A DNA stretch of 64,000 nt from Bradyrhizobium sp. 1(2017) (GCF_011602485.2 NZ_CP050022.2:1260001-1324000); one strand, 5' to 3'. Shown: positions 41,143 through 49,217, counted from the first letter of the stretch. Made by a program: numbers and translations. Notes: a model not told the origin generated them from the letters alone.

Positions 41143-41756
41143 GTGTCAGAACCTTCCCCGAAAGACCCGGCGCCTGCCGAGGACGCGGACTCCGAGCCGC
41201 GGCCTGGGCGCGTGCGCAAGCCGATCGGCTGGTCCACCATCATCATCGCGGCCCTGGTGGCGGTGAGCGCGGGTCTGGTTTGGCGGCGTGACGGCACCGA
41301 CGGTGTTCTCGAGATTCTCACCCATGACCTCTCGCTGTTGGCGGCATCCTGCCGCGCGTGCTGGCGGGTTGCCTGCTCGGTGCCTTCATCTCGGAGATCC
41401 TGCCGCACGAAAAAGTCTCGCGCTCGCTTGGGCCGAAATCGGGCCTGATGGGGCTGCTGATCGGCGCCGCCTTCGGCGCGATCCTGCCGGGCGGTCCCTT
41501 CACCGCCTATCCGGTTGCAAGCGCGCTGCTCGCCGTCGGTGCCGATTTCGGCGCCACCATCGCCATGGTCGTGAGCTGGACCCTGATCGGCTACGGCCGG
41601 GCGGTGGCCTGGGAAATCCCGATCATGGGCACTGATTTCACCCTGTGGCGGATCGTGATCTCGCTGCCGCTGCCTGTGCTGGCCGGCGCGCTCGGCCGCT
41701 TCGTCTATGTCAGGATGTATCCGAAGCCCGCCGCCACCAAGGACGACGAGATGTGA
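41143..41756 (+). pseudogene. Frameshifted permease, first half of a split COG0701-like transporter
   Basis: Two reading frames make one protein. Frame A from GTG 41143 encodes a polar N-terminus and a membrane segment (GWSTIIIAALVAVSAGLVW) to EILTHDLSLLA. Frame B then continues from about 41341-41346 as GILPRVLAGCLLGAFISEI to the stop at 41756. Moving between them needs a -1 shift, i.e. one base appears missing within 41328-41346. The B part has FGAILPGGPFTAYPVASALL and GRAVAWEIPIMG, blocks repeated in the next gene. No slippery heptamer is visible, so mutation or sequencing error is more likely than programmed frameshifting. The downstream partner overlaps by 4 bp (GTGA). If intact it would encode about 205 residues. 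Confidence 0.7.
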
Positions 41757-42253
41757 GCGCGGCACTCCTGATCGACATCGTGCTGTGGGGCTCGGTGTTC
41801 GGGGTGGGCCTGATCGCCTTCCGCCGCGGCCCTGCCGTGTTCAGGGCCTCGCTACGCGAAGGCGCGATGGACTTCATCAACATCGTGCCGCGGATCGCGC
41901 TTGGTGTGATCGGCTCCGGCTACATCGCCGCCATCATCCCGCAGGAGGTCATCACGGGCTGGCTCGGGCCGGACAGCGGTTGGCTCGGGGTCGCCTCTGC
42001 CGTGGTCGCCGGTGCCGCGACGCCGGGCGGACCTGTCATTGGCTTCTCCATCGGCACGGTGGCGCTGAAGTCGGGCGGCGGGGTGCCCCAAGTGGTCGCC
42101 TACGTCGTCGCCTGGGCCCTGTTCGCCTTCCAGCGGGTCATCCTGTGGGAAATCCCGTTCATGCCGGCCCGCTTCGTCTGGTTCCGCTGCGCGGTCTCGG
42201 TGCCGTTCCCGTTCGTGGCGGCGGCGATCGCCATGCTGATCGGGAAGCCCTGA
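41753..42253 (+). CDS. Permease, second half of a split COG0701-like transporter
   Basis: 166-residue membrane protein. The GTG start at 41753 overlaps the preceding stop in GTGA, the usual sign of translational coupling. About four hydrophobic segments are seen: LLIDIVLWGSVFGVGLIAF, IALGVIGSGYIAAII, GVASAVVAGAATPGGPVIGF and the last ~25 residues. ATPGGPVIGF and QRVILWEIPFMPARF match LPGGPFTAYP and GRAVAWEIPIMGTDF of the upstream half. The pair thus looks like an internally duplicated permease split into two genes, resembling the PF03773/COG0701 permease group. Substrate unknown; arsenical or thiosulfate-type transport are only analogies. It ends 42 bp before the Zur box but is not itself preceded by one. 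Confidence 0.78.
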   Translation: MSAALLIDIVLWGSVFGVGLIAFRRGPAVFRASLREGAMDFINIVPRIALGVIGSGYIAAIIPQEVITGWLGPDSGWLGVASAVVAGAATPGGPVIGFSIGTVALKSGGGVPQVVAYVVAWALFAFQRVILWEIPFMPARFVWFRCAVSVPFPFVAAAIAMLIGKP

Positions 42254-42294
42254 GGCCGGCCTGAATGACGTCGCGGGTCGTGGACAGACGCAAT

Positions 42295-42307
42295 GTTATA
42301 ATATAAC
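42295..42307 (+). promoter_or_regulatory. Zur box overlapping the -10 of the zinc uptake operon
   Basis: GTTATA-A-TATAAC is a perfect odd-centred palindrome and agrees with Zur operators (TGTTATAnTATAACA-like). A TATAAT hexamer (42297-42302) lies inside it, so repressor and RNA polymerase would compete directly. Znu-type ABC genes follow, which supports Zn-dependent repression. Confidence 0.85.
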
Positions 42308-42315
42308 GTCCTGAA

Positions 42316-42552
42316 ATGGTTCCCGCCGCGTCCCACGCCCATCAACACGACCACGCTCATGGCCATTCCCACGGCCACGCGCATTCGCACGGGCACGACC
42401 ACACCCATGCCCATGTCCACGATGCGGCGTCGCCGCATCCGGCCCAGGCGGCACCCTGGTCGATCCTGCGCATGACCATGGCGGGCCGCCTCGCGGCCGC
42501 GCTCGCCGTCTGCGCCGTGCTCTGGAGCATGGTCTTTCTGGCGATGAGGTGA
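42316..42552 (+). CDS. His-rich small membrane protein heading the zinc operon
   Basis: 78-residue protein. Residues 7-36 are almost entirely His with Asp/Gly/Ala (SHAHQHDHAHGHSHGHAHSH and onward), a strong Zn/Ni-binding tail. Residues ~55-76 form one membrane helix (RLAAALAVCAVLWSMVFLAM). ATG 42316 is the only start after the in-frame TAA at 42304 and has no ribosome site. With the -10 at 42297-42302 the transcript would begin only a few bases before it, suggesting near-leaderless translation. Its stop lies just before znuC. A membrane-anchored zinc buffer or donor for the ABC importer is plausible; it belongs to no family I recognise. Confidence 0.72.
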   Translation: MVPAASHAHQHDHAHGHSHGHAHSHGHDHTHAHVHDAASPHPAQAAPWSILRMTMAGRLAAALAVCAVLWSMVFLAMR

Positions 42553-42554
42553 CC

Positions 42555-43310
42555 ATGGCGGCGCTCCACTTCCACAACGTCACGCTCGGCTATGACCGGC
42601 ATCCGGCCGTGCACCATCTCAATGGCGAGGTCACATCCGGTGCGCTGGTGGCCGTCATCGGTCCGAACGGCGCCGGCAAGTCGACGCTGCTGCGCGGCAT
42701 CGTCGGCATTCTCAAGCCGCTCGACGGCAGCATCCATCTCGGCGGGCTCGACAGCAGGGACATCGCCTATCTGCCGCAGAGCGCGGAGATCGACCGCAGC
42801 TTTCCGATTTCGGTGTTCGATTTCGTCGGCACCGGGCTGTGGCGCGGGACCGGTCTGTTCGGCGGCATCGGCAAGGCCGCGCGCGAGAAGATCCTGCGCG
42901 CGATCGCCGCCGTTGGCCTCAACGGCTTCGAGAACCGTCCGATCGGCACGCTCTCCGGCGGCCAGATGCAGCGCGTGTTGTTCGCGCGGGTGCTGCTCCA
43001 GGACGCGAGCCTGATCGTGCTGGACGAGCCCTTCAACGCCATCGACAGCAAGACCACGGCCGATCTGCTCGCGCTGGTGAAGGACTGGCACGCCGAAGGC
43101 CGCACCGTGCTCGCCGCGCTGCACGACATGGAGATGGTGCGCACCCATTTCAACGAGACGCTGGTGCTGGCGCGCGGCCCCGTCGCGTGGGGGCCGACGG
43201 ACGAGGTGCTGACGCCGGAAAATCTGATGATTGCGATGCGGATGTGCGAGGCCTTCGACGACAGCGCGGCGGCCTGCGCGGCCGACGACGGGCGCTCGCA
43301 GGCGGCGTGA
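42555..43310 (+). CDS. Zinc/metal ABC transporter ATP-binding protein (ZnuC-like)
   Basis: 251-residue ABC ATPase. Walker A GPNGAGKSTLLRG (~37-49), Q-loop LPQSAEIDR (~76), signature LSGGQMQRVLFARVLL (~139-154), Walker B LIVLDEPFNAID (~160-171) and H-loop AALHDMEMV (~195). The ATG at 42555 is chosen over GTG 42549 because GATGAGG gives good spacing to it. With the permease and binding protein downstream it forms a complete Znu/Mn-type importer, behind a Zur box. The C-terminal tail is Ala/Asp-rich and carries two Cys, similar to other rhizobial ZnuC-like ATPases. Confidence 0.92.
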   Translation: MAALHFHNVTLGYDRHPAVHHLNGEVTSGALVAVIGPNGAGKSTLLRGIVGILKPLDGSIHLGGLDSRDIAYLPQSAEIDRSFPISVFDFVGTGLWRGTGLFGGIGKAAREKILRAIAAVGLNGFENRPIGTLSGGQMQRVLFARVLLQDASLIVLDEPFNAIDSKTTADLLALVKDWHAEGRTVLAALHDMEMVRTHFNETLVLARGPVAWGPTDEVLTPENLMIAMRMCEAFDDSAAACAADDGRSQAA

Positions 43311-43316
43311 TCGCAA

Positions 43317-44186
43317 ATGGCTTATGACGCGCTGATCGGTCCCTTCACCGAATTCGAGTTCATGCGGCGGGCGCTCGCCGCCGTGATCGCGCTGGCGCTG
43401 GCGGGCGCGCCGATCGGCGTGTTCCTGATGCTGCGGCGGATGAGTCTCGTCGGAGATGCCATGGCGCATGCGATCCTGCCGGGCGCCGCGGTCGGCTTCC
43501 TGCTCTCGGGGCTCAATTTGTTCGCGATGACGGCGGGAGGCCTGATCGCCGGCTTCGCGGTCGCGATCCTCGCCGGTGTGGTCGCGCGCTCGACCGGGCT
43601 GAAGGAGGACGCTTCGCTCGCGACCTTCTATCTGGCCTCGCTGGCGCTCGGCGTCACCATCGTTTCGATCAAGGGCACCAACATCGACCTGCTACACGTG
43701 CTGTTCGGCAACATCCTCGCGATGGACGACCAGACACTGCTGGTGGTGGCCTTCAACGCCACGGTGACGCTGCTGGTGCTCGCGGTGATCTACCGCCCGC
43801 TGGTGATCGAGAGCGTCGATCCCTTGTTCCTGCGCACCGTCAGCCGTGCCGGCGGGCCTGCGCATCTCGCCTTCCTCGCGCTCGTCGTCATCAACCTCGT
43901 CAACGGCTTTCAAGCGCTCGGCACGCTGCTCGCCGTCGGCCTCATGATCCTGCCGGCGGGTATCGCGCGGTTCTGGTCGCGCGATCTCACCGCCATGATC
44001 TGCATCGCCGTCGTCGCTGCCGCGGTCTCGGGCTATGCGGGCCTCGTCCTGTCGTTCCAGACCCGCGTGCCGTCAGGCCCCGCGATCATTCTCGTCGCAA
44101 CGGTGATCTACGTGGTCTCCGTGCTGTTCGGCCGCGTCGGCGGGATCGTCCGGCAATTGTTTCCCGGCCGGCATCTGGAAGCGTGA
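43317..44186 (+). CDS. Zinc/metal ABC transporter permease (ZnuB-like)
   Basis: 289-residue integral membrane protein with about eight hydrophobic segments. MRRALAAVIALALAGAPIGVFLMLRRMSLVGDAMAHAILPGAAVGFLLSG (~19-68) is the characteristic ABC-3 permease opening, with GDAMAHAILPG as family signature. The cytoplasmic coupling region is around FLRTVSRAGGPAHLAFLALVVINLVNGFQALGTLLAVGLMILPAGIARFW (~170-220). It starts 6 bp after znuC and its stop overlaps the following gene region by GTGA. The His-poor sequence is typical. Substrate Zn2+ (or Mn2+) is inferred from the operon's Zur box. Confidence 0.93.
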   Translation: MAYDALIGPFTEFEFMRRALAAVIALALAGAPIGVFLMLRRMSLVGDAMAHAILPGAAVGFLLSGLNLFAMTAGGLIAGFAVAILAGVVARSTGLKEDASLATFYLASLALGVTIVSIKGTNIDLLHVLFGNILAMDDQTLLVVAFNATVTLLVLAVIYRPLVIESVDPLFLRTVSRAGGPAHLAFLALVVINLVNGFQALGTLLAVGLMILPAGIARFWSRDLTAMICIAVVAAAVSGYAGLVLSFQTRVPSGPAIILVATVIYVVSVLFGRVGGIVRQLFPGRHLEA

Positions 44187-44188
44187 CG

Positions 44189-45052
44189 ATGCGGCTCATC
44201 CTGCTTTGTGCGCTGTTGCTGATCGCCTCGCCGCTGCACGCTGCCGAGCGGCTCAACGTAGTCGCGAGCTTCTCGATCCTGGCCGATTTCGTCCGCAATG
44301 TTGGTGGTGACAAGGTCAATCTGACGACGCTGGTCGGCGCCGACAGCGACGTCCACGTCTACACACCTGCACCGAGCGATGCGAAGCGCATCGCGGACGC
44401 CAGGCTCGTGATCGTCAATGGGCTCGGTCTCGAGGGGTGGTTGCCGCGCCTCGTGCAGTCTGCGGGCAGCAAGGCGAAAGTCGTGACTGCGAGCGCCGGC
44501 ATCACGCCTCTGAAATTAGGTGCGGCGGCTGATCCGCACGCCTGGCAGTCCATCCCCAACGCCAGGGTCTACGTCACCGACATCGCCAATGCGCTCGCCA
44601 CCGCCAGTCCGGACGATGCTGAATTCTTTCGCGCCCAGGCCAAGGCCTATCTGGAAAAGCTCGAAACGCTGGACCGCGAGGTCCGCGAGGCCGTGGCAAA
44701 AATCCCGCCTGAGCGGCGCAAGGTCATCTCCACCCACAACGCCTTCGGTTATTTTTCCGCCGAATACGGCATCCGATTCATCGCTCCCCTCGGCGTCTCC
44801 ACGGAAACCGAGCCCAGCGCCCGGGACATCGCCGCCATCATCGGCCAGATCAAGGCCGCGAGGATCCCGGCCGTGTTCCTGGAAAATATCAGTGACGACC
44901 GGCTGATCCGGCGGATCGCGGCCGAGACCGGCGCCAAGGTCGGCGGGACCCTGATTTCGGACAGTTTGACCGGCGAAAAGGGGCCTGCACCCACTTACAT
45001 TGACATGGTCAGGCACAATATAAAGGCCCTGACCAGCGCGCTTGACCATTAG
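44189..45052 (+). CDS. Zinc/metal ABC transporter substrate-binding protein (ZnuA-like)
   Basis: 287-residue periplasmic cluster A-I binding protein. Signal peptide ~1-19 (MRLILLCALLLIASPLHAA). Metal ligands: His in DSDVHVYTPAPSDA (~56), His in AADPHAWQSIPNARVYV (~118), His in VISTHNAFGYFSAEYGI (~183) and the late Asp in LISDSLTGEKGP (~262). Unlike many ZnuA proteins it lacks the flexible His-rich loop; His-rich sequence is instead in the operon's small membrane protein and GTPase. ATG 44189 has GGAA at good spacing, whereas GTG 44183 is too close. Zn preference is inferred; Mn-binding members look similar. Confidence 0.92.
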   Translation: MRLILLCALLLIASPLHAAERLNVVASFSILADFVRNVGGDKVNLTTLVGADSDVHVYTPAPSDAKRIADARLVIVNGLGLEGWLPRLVQSAGSKAKVVTASAGITPLKLGAAADPHAWQSIPNARVYVTDIANALATASPDDAEFFRAQAKAYLEKLETLDREVREAVAKIPPERRKVISTHNAFGYFSAEYGIRFIAPLGVSTETEPSARDIAAIIGQIKAARIPAVFLENISDDRLIRRIAAETGAKVGGTLISDSLTGEKGPAPTYIDMVRHNIKALTSALDH

Positions 45053-45106
45053 GGCAGGGGCCACCCCGCCTCGCGTCGCGCGAACACGCCTGATGTCGGA
45101 GTACTT

Positions 45107-46162
45107 ATGTCTGAAGCGATCGCCTCCAAAATTCCCGTGACCGTGCTGACCGGCTATCTCGGTGCCGGCAAGACCACGCTCTTGAACCGCATCCTGTCGG
45201 AGAACCACGGCAAGAAATACGCCGTCATCGTCAACGAATTCGGCGAGATCGGTATCGACAACGACCTCATCATCGGCGCCGATGAGGAAGTGTTCGAGAT
45301 GAACAATGGTTGCATCTGCTGCACCGTGCGCGGCGACCTCGTGCGCATCATGGACGGCTTGATGAAGCGCAAAGGCAAGTTCGACGCGATCATCGTCGAG
45401 ACCACCGGCCTTGCCGATCCGGCGCCGGTGGCGCAGACCTTCTTCGTCGACGAAGACGTGCAGAAGAACGCCAGGCTCGATGCGGTTGTGACCGTAGCGG
45501 ATGCCAAATGGCTGTCCGACCGGCTCAAGGATGCGCCGGAGGCCAAGAATCAGATCGCTTTTGCCGACGTCATCGTCCTGAACAAGACCGACCTCGTCAA
45601 CAAGGGCGAACTCGCCGAGGTCGAGGCCCGCATTCGCGGCATCAACCCTTATGCGAAACTCCACCGCACCGAGCGTTGCTCGGTGGCGCTGGCCGACGTG
45701 CTCGATCGCGGCGCGTTCGACCTCGACCGCATCCTCGACATCGAGCCTGATTTCCTGGAGGCCGACGATCATGACCACGACCATGATCATCACCACCATC
45801 ACGGTCACGACCATCACCACCATGATCACGGTCATGGTCATGGCCTGAAGCACTATCATGACGAGGACATGCAGTCGTTGTCGCTCAAGACCGACAAGCC
45901 GCTCGATCCCAACGTGTTCATGCCCTGGCTCCAGAACCTCGTGCAGGTCGAGGGCGGCAAGATCCTGCGCTCCAAGGGCATCCTCGCCTTCCACGACGAT
46001 GACGACCGTTACGTCTTCCAGGGCGTCCACATGATGCTGGAGGGCAACCACCAGCGGAAGTGGAAGGAGGGCGAACCGCGCGAAAGCCGCCTCGTCTTCA
46101 TCGGCCGCGAATTGCCGGAAGAGGCGATCCGCAAGGGTTTCGAGAGCTGCATCGTTTCGTGA
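45107..46162 (+). CDS. COG0523 (CobW/G3E) GTPase with His-rich loop, probable zinc metallochaperone
   Basis: 351-residue G3E-family GTPase. Walker A GYLGAGKTTLLNRIL (~15-29), the metal-binding CxCC motif in NNGCICCTVRGDL (~67-79), Walker B VETTGLADPAP (~99-109) and the guanine motif VLNKTDLV (~150). A His/Asp-rich loop spans ~218-250. The C-terminal CobW domain runs to ESCIVS. Proteins of this kind allocate zinc under scarcity, and position 54 bp after the Znu genes makes cobalamin synthesis unlikely. Its stop shares a base with the next start (TGATG), so the WD40 gene is co-translated. Confidence 0.92.
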   Translation: MSEAIASKIPVTVLTGYLGAGKTTLLNRILSENHGKKYAVIVNEFGEIGIDNDLIIGADEEVFEMNNGCICCTVRGDLVRIMDGLMKRKGKFDAIIVETTGLADPAPVAQTFFVDEDVQKNARLDAVVTVADAKWLSDRLKDAPEAKNQIAFADVIVLNKTDLVNKGELAEVEARIRGINPYAKLHRTERCSVALADVLDRGAFDLDRILDIEPDFLEADDHDHDHDHHHHHGHDHHHHDHGHGHGLKHYHDEDMQSLSLKTDKPLDPNVFMPWLQNLVQVEGGKILRSKGILAFHDDDDRYVFQGVHMMLEGNHQRKWKEGEPRESRLVFIGRELPEEAIRKGFESCIVS

Positions 46163-47181
46163 TGAAAGAGTTTACGCCGGCGCCCGATTCCGCCTCGATC
46201 GTCTCCGTCACCGACCGCGTCAAACCTGTGACGCTCGGCATGGCCGTGACCTCGGTGCATTTCCTTGGCCCCCGCGCCGCCTTCGTCGGCGGCGAGGAGA
46301 ATGTCGCCTTTGTCGATGCCAAGGGTGAGATCACCACCGTTGCCGTGCACAGCGGCGGCATTCTCTCCGCCGCCTCCGACGGCAAGCGCATTCTCATGGG
46401 CGGCGACGACGGCAAGGTCGTCTCGCTCGACGCCAAGGGCGAGGTGACGCTGCTCGCGACTGATCCCAAGCGGCGCTGGATCGATGCGGTGGCGCTGCAT
46501 CCGGACGGTGCCTTCGCCTGGTCGGCCGGCAAGACCACGACCGTCAAGAGCGGCAAGAGTGAGGAGAAATCGCTCGAGGTGCCCTCGACCGTGGGCGGGC
46601 TCGCATTCGCGCCAAAGGGCCTGCGGCTCGCGATCGCACATTACAACGGCGCGACGCTGTGGTTTCCGAACATGGAGGGCTCAGCCGAATTCCTGCCCTG
46701 GGCCGGCTCGCATCTCGGTGTCACCTTCAGCCCGGACAACAAATTCCTGGTCACCACGATGCATGAGGCGGCGCTGCACGGCTGGCGGCTCGCCGACAAC
46801 AGGCACATGCGCATGACCGGTTATCCCGGCCGCGTCCGTTCGATGTCCTGGAGCGCCGGCGGCAAGGGGCTCGCGACCTCGGGCGCGGACACCGTCATCA
46901 TCTGGCCGTTCGCCAGCAAGGACGGCCCGATGGGCAAGGAGCCCGCGATGCTCGCCCCGCTCCAGGCGCGCGTGTCGGTGGTCGCCTGCCATCCGAAGAA
47001 CGACATCCTCGCCGCCGGTTACAGCGACGGCACCGTGCTGATGGTGCGGCTGGAGGACGGCGCCGAGATTCTCGTTCGCCGCAACGGCACGCCGCCCGTC
47101 GCCGCGATCGCCTGGAACGCAAAGGGCACGCTGCTGGCGTTCGCGGATGAAAATGGGGACGGCGGCCTGTTGGAGCTTTAA
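46162..47181 (+). CDS. WD40 repeat protein coupled to the zinc GTPase
   Basis: 339-residue beta-propeller protein. The start at 46162 overlaps the GTPase stop in TGATG. Repeats of ~40 residues can be recognised: SVHFLGPRAAFVGGEENVAFVDAKG, ILSAASDGKRILMGGDDGKVVSLDAKG, VALHPDGAFAWSAGKTTTVKSG, LAFAPKGLRLAIAHYNGATLWFP, VTFSPDNKFLVTTMHEAALHGWRL, MSWSAGGKGLATSGADTVIIWPF, VACHPKNDILAAGYSDGTVLMVRL and a final IAWNAKGTLLAFADENGDGGLLEL. There is no signal peptide, so it is cytosolic. Bacterial WD40 proteins usually scaffold complexes. Its place directly after a zinc GTPase suggests a partner platform, but no function is established from sequence. Confidence 0.87.
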   Translation: MKEFTPAPDSASIVSVTDRVKPVTLGMAVTSVHFLGPRAAFVGGEENVAFVDAKGEITTVAVHSGGILSAASDGKRILMGGDDGKVVSLDAKGEVTLLATDPKRRWIDAVALHPDGAFAWSAGKTTTVKSGKSEEKSLEVPSTVGGLAFAPKGLRLAIAHYNGATLWFPNMEGSAEFLPWAGSHLGVTFSPDNKFLVTTMHEAALHGWRLADNRHMRMTGYPGRVRSMSWSAGGKGLATSGADTVIIWPFASKDGPMGKEPAMLAPLQARVSVVACHPKNDILAAGYSDGTVLMVRLEDGAEILVRRNGTPPVAAIAWNAKGTLLAFADENGDGGLLEL

Positions 47182-47211
47182 TCTGTCATGGTTCCCGCCG
47201 TATAGGGGACC

Positions 47212-47928
47212 ATGCGATTTCTCACGACCTTCCAACTCGCCGACTTTGGCGACACCCTGGTCAGCCTGACCACGGCCTTCGTGCTGGGCACGCTGATCGG
47301 CGCCGAGCGGCAGTACCGCCAGCGCACGGCAGGCCTGCGCACCAACGTACTGGTCGCGGTGGGAGCGGCCGCCTTCGTCGATCTCGCCATGCATCTGGAC
47401 GGCGCCGAGGGTGCCGTCCGCGTGATCGCCTATGTCGTCTCGGGCATCGGCTTTCTCGGCGCCGGCGTCATCATGAAGCAAGGCATGGACGTTCGCGGCC
47501 TCAATACCGCGGCGACACTGTGGGCTTCGGCCGCGGTCGGCTCCTGCGCCGGCGCCGACATGGTTGCGCAGGCGGCTGCGCTCACCGTCTTCGTCATCGC
47601 CGGCAACACCATGCTGCGCCCGCTAGTCAACGCCATCAACCGCATTCCGCTGAACGAGAAGGCGCTGGAGGCGACTTACTATTTCAAGCTCGCGGTTGCC
47701 GCCGACGCGCTGCCCGACATGCGTGACCGCCTCGTCGACAAGCTCGAGGCCGCGCAATACCCGGTCGCCGATATCGAGGTCGTCGAGATCGGCGAGGACA
47801 TGCTGGAGATCGTGGCCAAGCTGGTCGCGTCCGCAGTCGATCCGAACGAGCTGAACGTGGTGGCGACGGATTTGCAGCATTTGCCGGGCGTGCGGCACGC
47901 GACGTGGGAAGTCAGCACGACGGAGTAG
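47212..47928 (+). CDS. MgtC/SapB family protein
   Basis: 238-residue membrane protein. The N-terminal half has four to five hydrophobic segments, including LTTAFVLGTLIGAERQYRQRTAGLRTNVLVAVGAAAFV (~18-55), the MgtC signature with the conserved GAERQ and GLRT. Then GIGFLGAGVIMKQGMDVRGLNTAATLWASAAVGSCAG (~80-116). The C-terminal ~90 residues form an ACT-like cytoplasmic domain (YYFKLAVAADALPDMRDRLVDKLEAAQYPVADIEVVEI). MgtC proteins modulate membrane ATPases and Mg2+/phosphate homeostasis. It is 30 bp after the WD40 gene, so probably in the same transcript, which would put it under Zur. Confidence 0.9.
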   Translation: MRFLTTFQLADFGDTLVSLTTAFVLGTLIGAERQYRQRTAGLRTNVLVAVGAAAFVDLAMHLDGAEGAVRVIAYVVSGIGFLGAGVIMKQGMDVRGLNTAATLWASAAVGSCAGADMVAQAAALTVFVIAGNTMLRPLVNAINRIPLNEKALEATYYFKLAVAADALPDMRDRLVDKLEAAQYPVADIEVVEIGEDMLEIVAKLVASAVDPNELNVVATDLQHLPGVRHATWEVSTTE

Positions 47929-48028
47929 CGCGGCGTTTTAGCGCGCCAGGGCCGGGTTCCCGTCTCGCCGGCTGCGGAACCGCCGTCCCGCAATTTCGTT
48001 GATCCCGCGGATAAAGGCGGTGATCGAC

Positions 48029-48361
48029 ATGCCCGGCAATGACAAGCGTAGACTGAAACGCGACCTGATGGTCGCCTGCTCGCTGTTTGCAGCGGGCGTC
48101 GTGGTATCTGGTTTGTCGCTGGCGCAAATTCGCGCCGAGAGCCGGCTGCAGCTGACGCAGGCAACGCCGCCGCTGCAGGGCACCCCGTCCGACGATCAGA
48201 ACAAGCCCGCGGAAGCCAAGCCCGGCGGCGACCGGCCGACCACACCGGCGCCCGAGCCGGCGCGGCCCGATTCCCAGACGCAGGGCGCGGCCGGCGCGGC
48301 CAAACCGGCGTTGCCACCGGCACCGGCAGAGAAAATCGCGCCGCCGATCAAGGAGAAGTAG
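48029..48361 (+). CDS. Hypothetical membrane-anchored protein with Pro/Ala-rich tail
   Basis: 110-residue protein without a recognised domain. The start at 48029 (MPGNDKRRLKRDLMVACSLFAAGVVVSGLSLAQ) gives a basic N-terminus followed by one hydrophobic segment, a signal anchor or signal peptide. ATG 47999 would prepend ten residues. From ~45 on it is low-complexity Pro/Ala/Gln/Lys (TPPLQGTPSDDQNKPAEAKP, APEPARPDSQTQ), typical of periplasm-spanning disordered linkers. It lies between mgtC and the acetoacetate decarboxylase gene, same strand, ~100 bp from each. Function unknown; existence is moderately supported by codon pattern and anchor. Confidence 0.55.
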   Translation: MPGNDKRRLKRDLMVACSLFAAGVVVSGLSLAQIRAESRLQLTQATPPLQGTPSDDQNKPAEAKPGGDRPTTPAPEPARPDSQTQGAAGAAKPALPPAPAEKIAPPIKEK

Positions 48362-48450
48362 GCCGACGCGTATTGTGACGCGCATTTGATCTCGCCTCGG
48401 CAAACGGCCCGTTCCATAATCCGTCGCGTCAACGACAGATGGGGCCTCCC

Positions 48451-49191
48451 ATGAAGATCGAAGACGTTCGCCGCGCCGCCTATTCGATGCCGCTCACCAA
48501 CCCGTCATTCCCGCCAGGGCCATATCGCTTCTTCGACCGCGAATATTTCATCATCACCTACAGGACCGATCCCGAAGCCCTTGCCGCTGTCGTGCCCGAG
48601 CCGCTTGAGGTGACGGAGCCTGTGGTGAAATACGAATTCATCCGCATGCCCGACTCGACCGGATTCGGCGACTACACCGAAACCGGGCAGGTGATCCCGG
48701 TTAGCCTCAACGGCGAGCAGGGCGCCTACACCCACGCGATGTATCTGGACGACGAGGGACCAATCGCCGGCGGTCGTGAGCTGTGGGGCTTTCCGAAGAA
48801 GCTTGCCAAGCCCAAGATCGAGGTCGAGAGCGACACGCTGGTCGGCTCGCTGCATTACGGCTCGGTGCTCTGCGCCTCGGCGACCATGGGCTACAAGCAC
48901 CGCATGGTCGACCATGACGTGGTGCTGAAGTCGATGCAGTCTCCGAACTTCATCCTGAAGATCATTCCGCATGTCGATGGCAACCCGCGGATCTGCGAGC
49001 TGGTGCGCTTTCATCTCGAAGAAATCACGCTGAAGGAAGCCTGGACCGGCCCGGCCGCACTCGGCCTGTTTCCCCACGCGTTGTGCGACGTAGCCCGCCT
49101 GCCAGTGCGCGAAGTGATCTCGGCGCTGCACTTCAAGGCGGATTTGACGCTCGGGCTCGGTAGCGTAGCGTTCGATTACATGGCGAAATAA
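48451..49191 (+). CDS. adc: Acetoacetate decarboxylase family protein
   Basis: 246-residue decarboxylase. The start at 48451 ([27 protein letters not shown]) matches the family N-terminus; ATG 48439 adds four residues. The Schiff-base lysine motif is [16 protein letters not shown] (Lys pair ~116-117), equivalent to Lys115/Lys116 of clostridial enzyme. [30 protein letters not shown] carries the active-site Arg and Glu region. Converts acetoacetate to acetone and CO2, possibly in ketone-body/PHB turnover. It is a single gene, convergent with homospermidine synthase; a hairpin separates them. Confidence 0.9.
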   Translation: MKIEDVRRAAYSMPLTNPSFPPGPYRFFDREYFIITYRTDPEALAAVVPEPLEVTEPVVKYEFIRMPDSTGFGDYTETGQVIPVSLNGEQGAYTHAMYLDDEGPIAGGRELWGFPKKLAKPKIEVESDTLVGSLHYGSVLCASATMGYKHRMVDHDVVLKSMQSPNFILKIIPHVDGNPRICELVRFHLEEITLKEAWTGPAALGLFPHALCDVARLPVREVISALHFKADLTLGLGSVAFDYMAK

Positions 49192-49217
49192 CGAAGTACC
49201 TAGGCTGGCCACGAAAC

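Noticed and set aside
41328..41346. Programmed -1 ribosomal frameshift in the permease gene
   Set aside because: The region lacks an X-XXY-YYZ slippery heptamer and no downstream pseudoknot is evident; single-base loss is simpler.
45107..46162. COG0523 protein as CobW of cobalamin synthesis
   Set aside because: No cobalamin genes nearby; Zur box and Znu genes upstream and a His-rich loop argue for zinc allocation.
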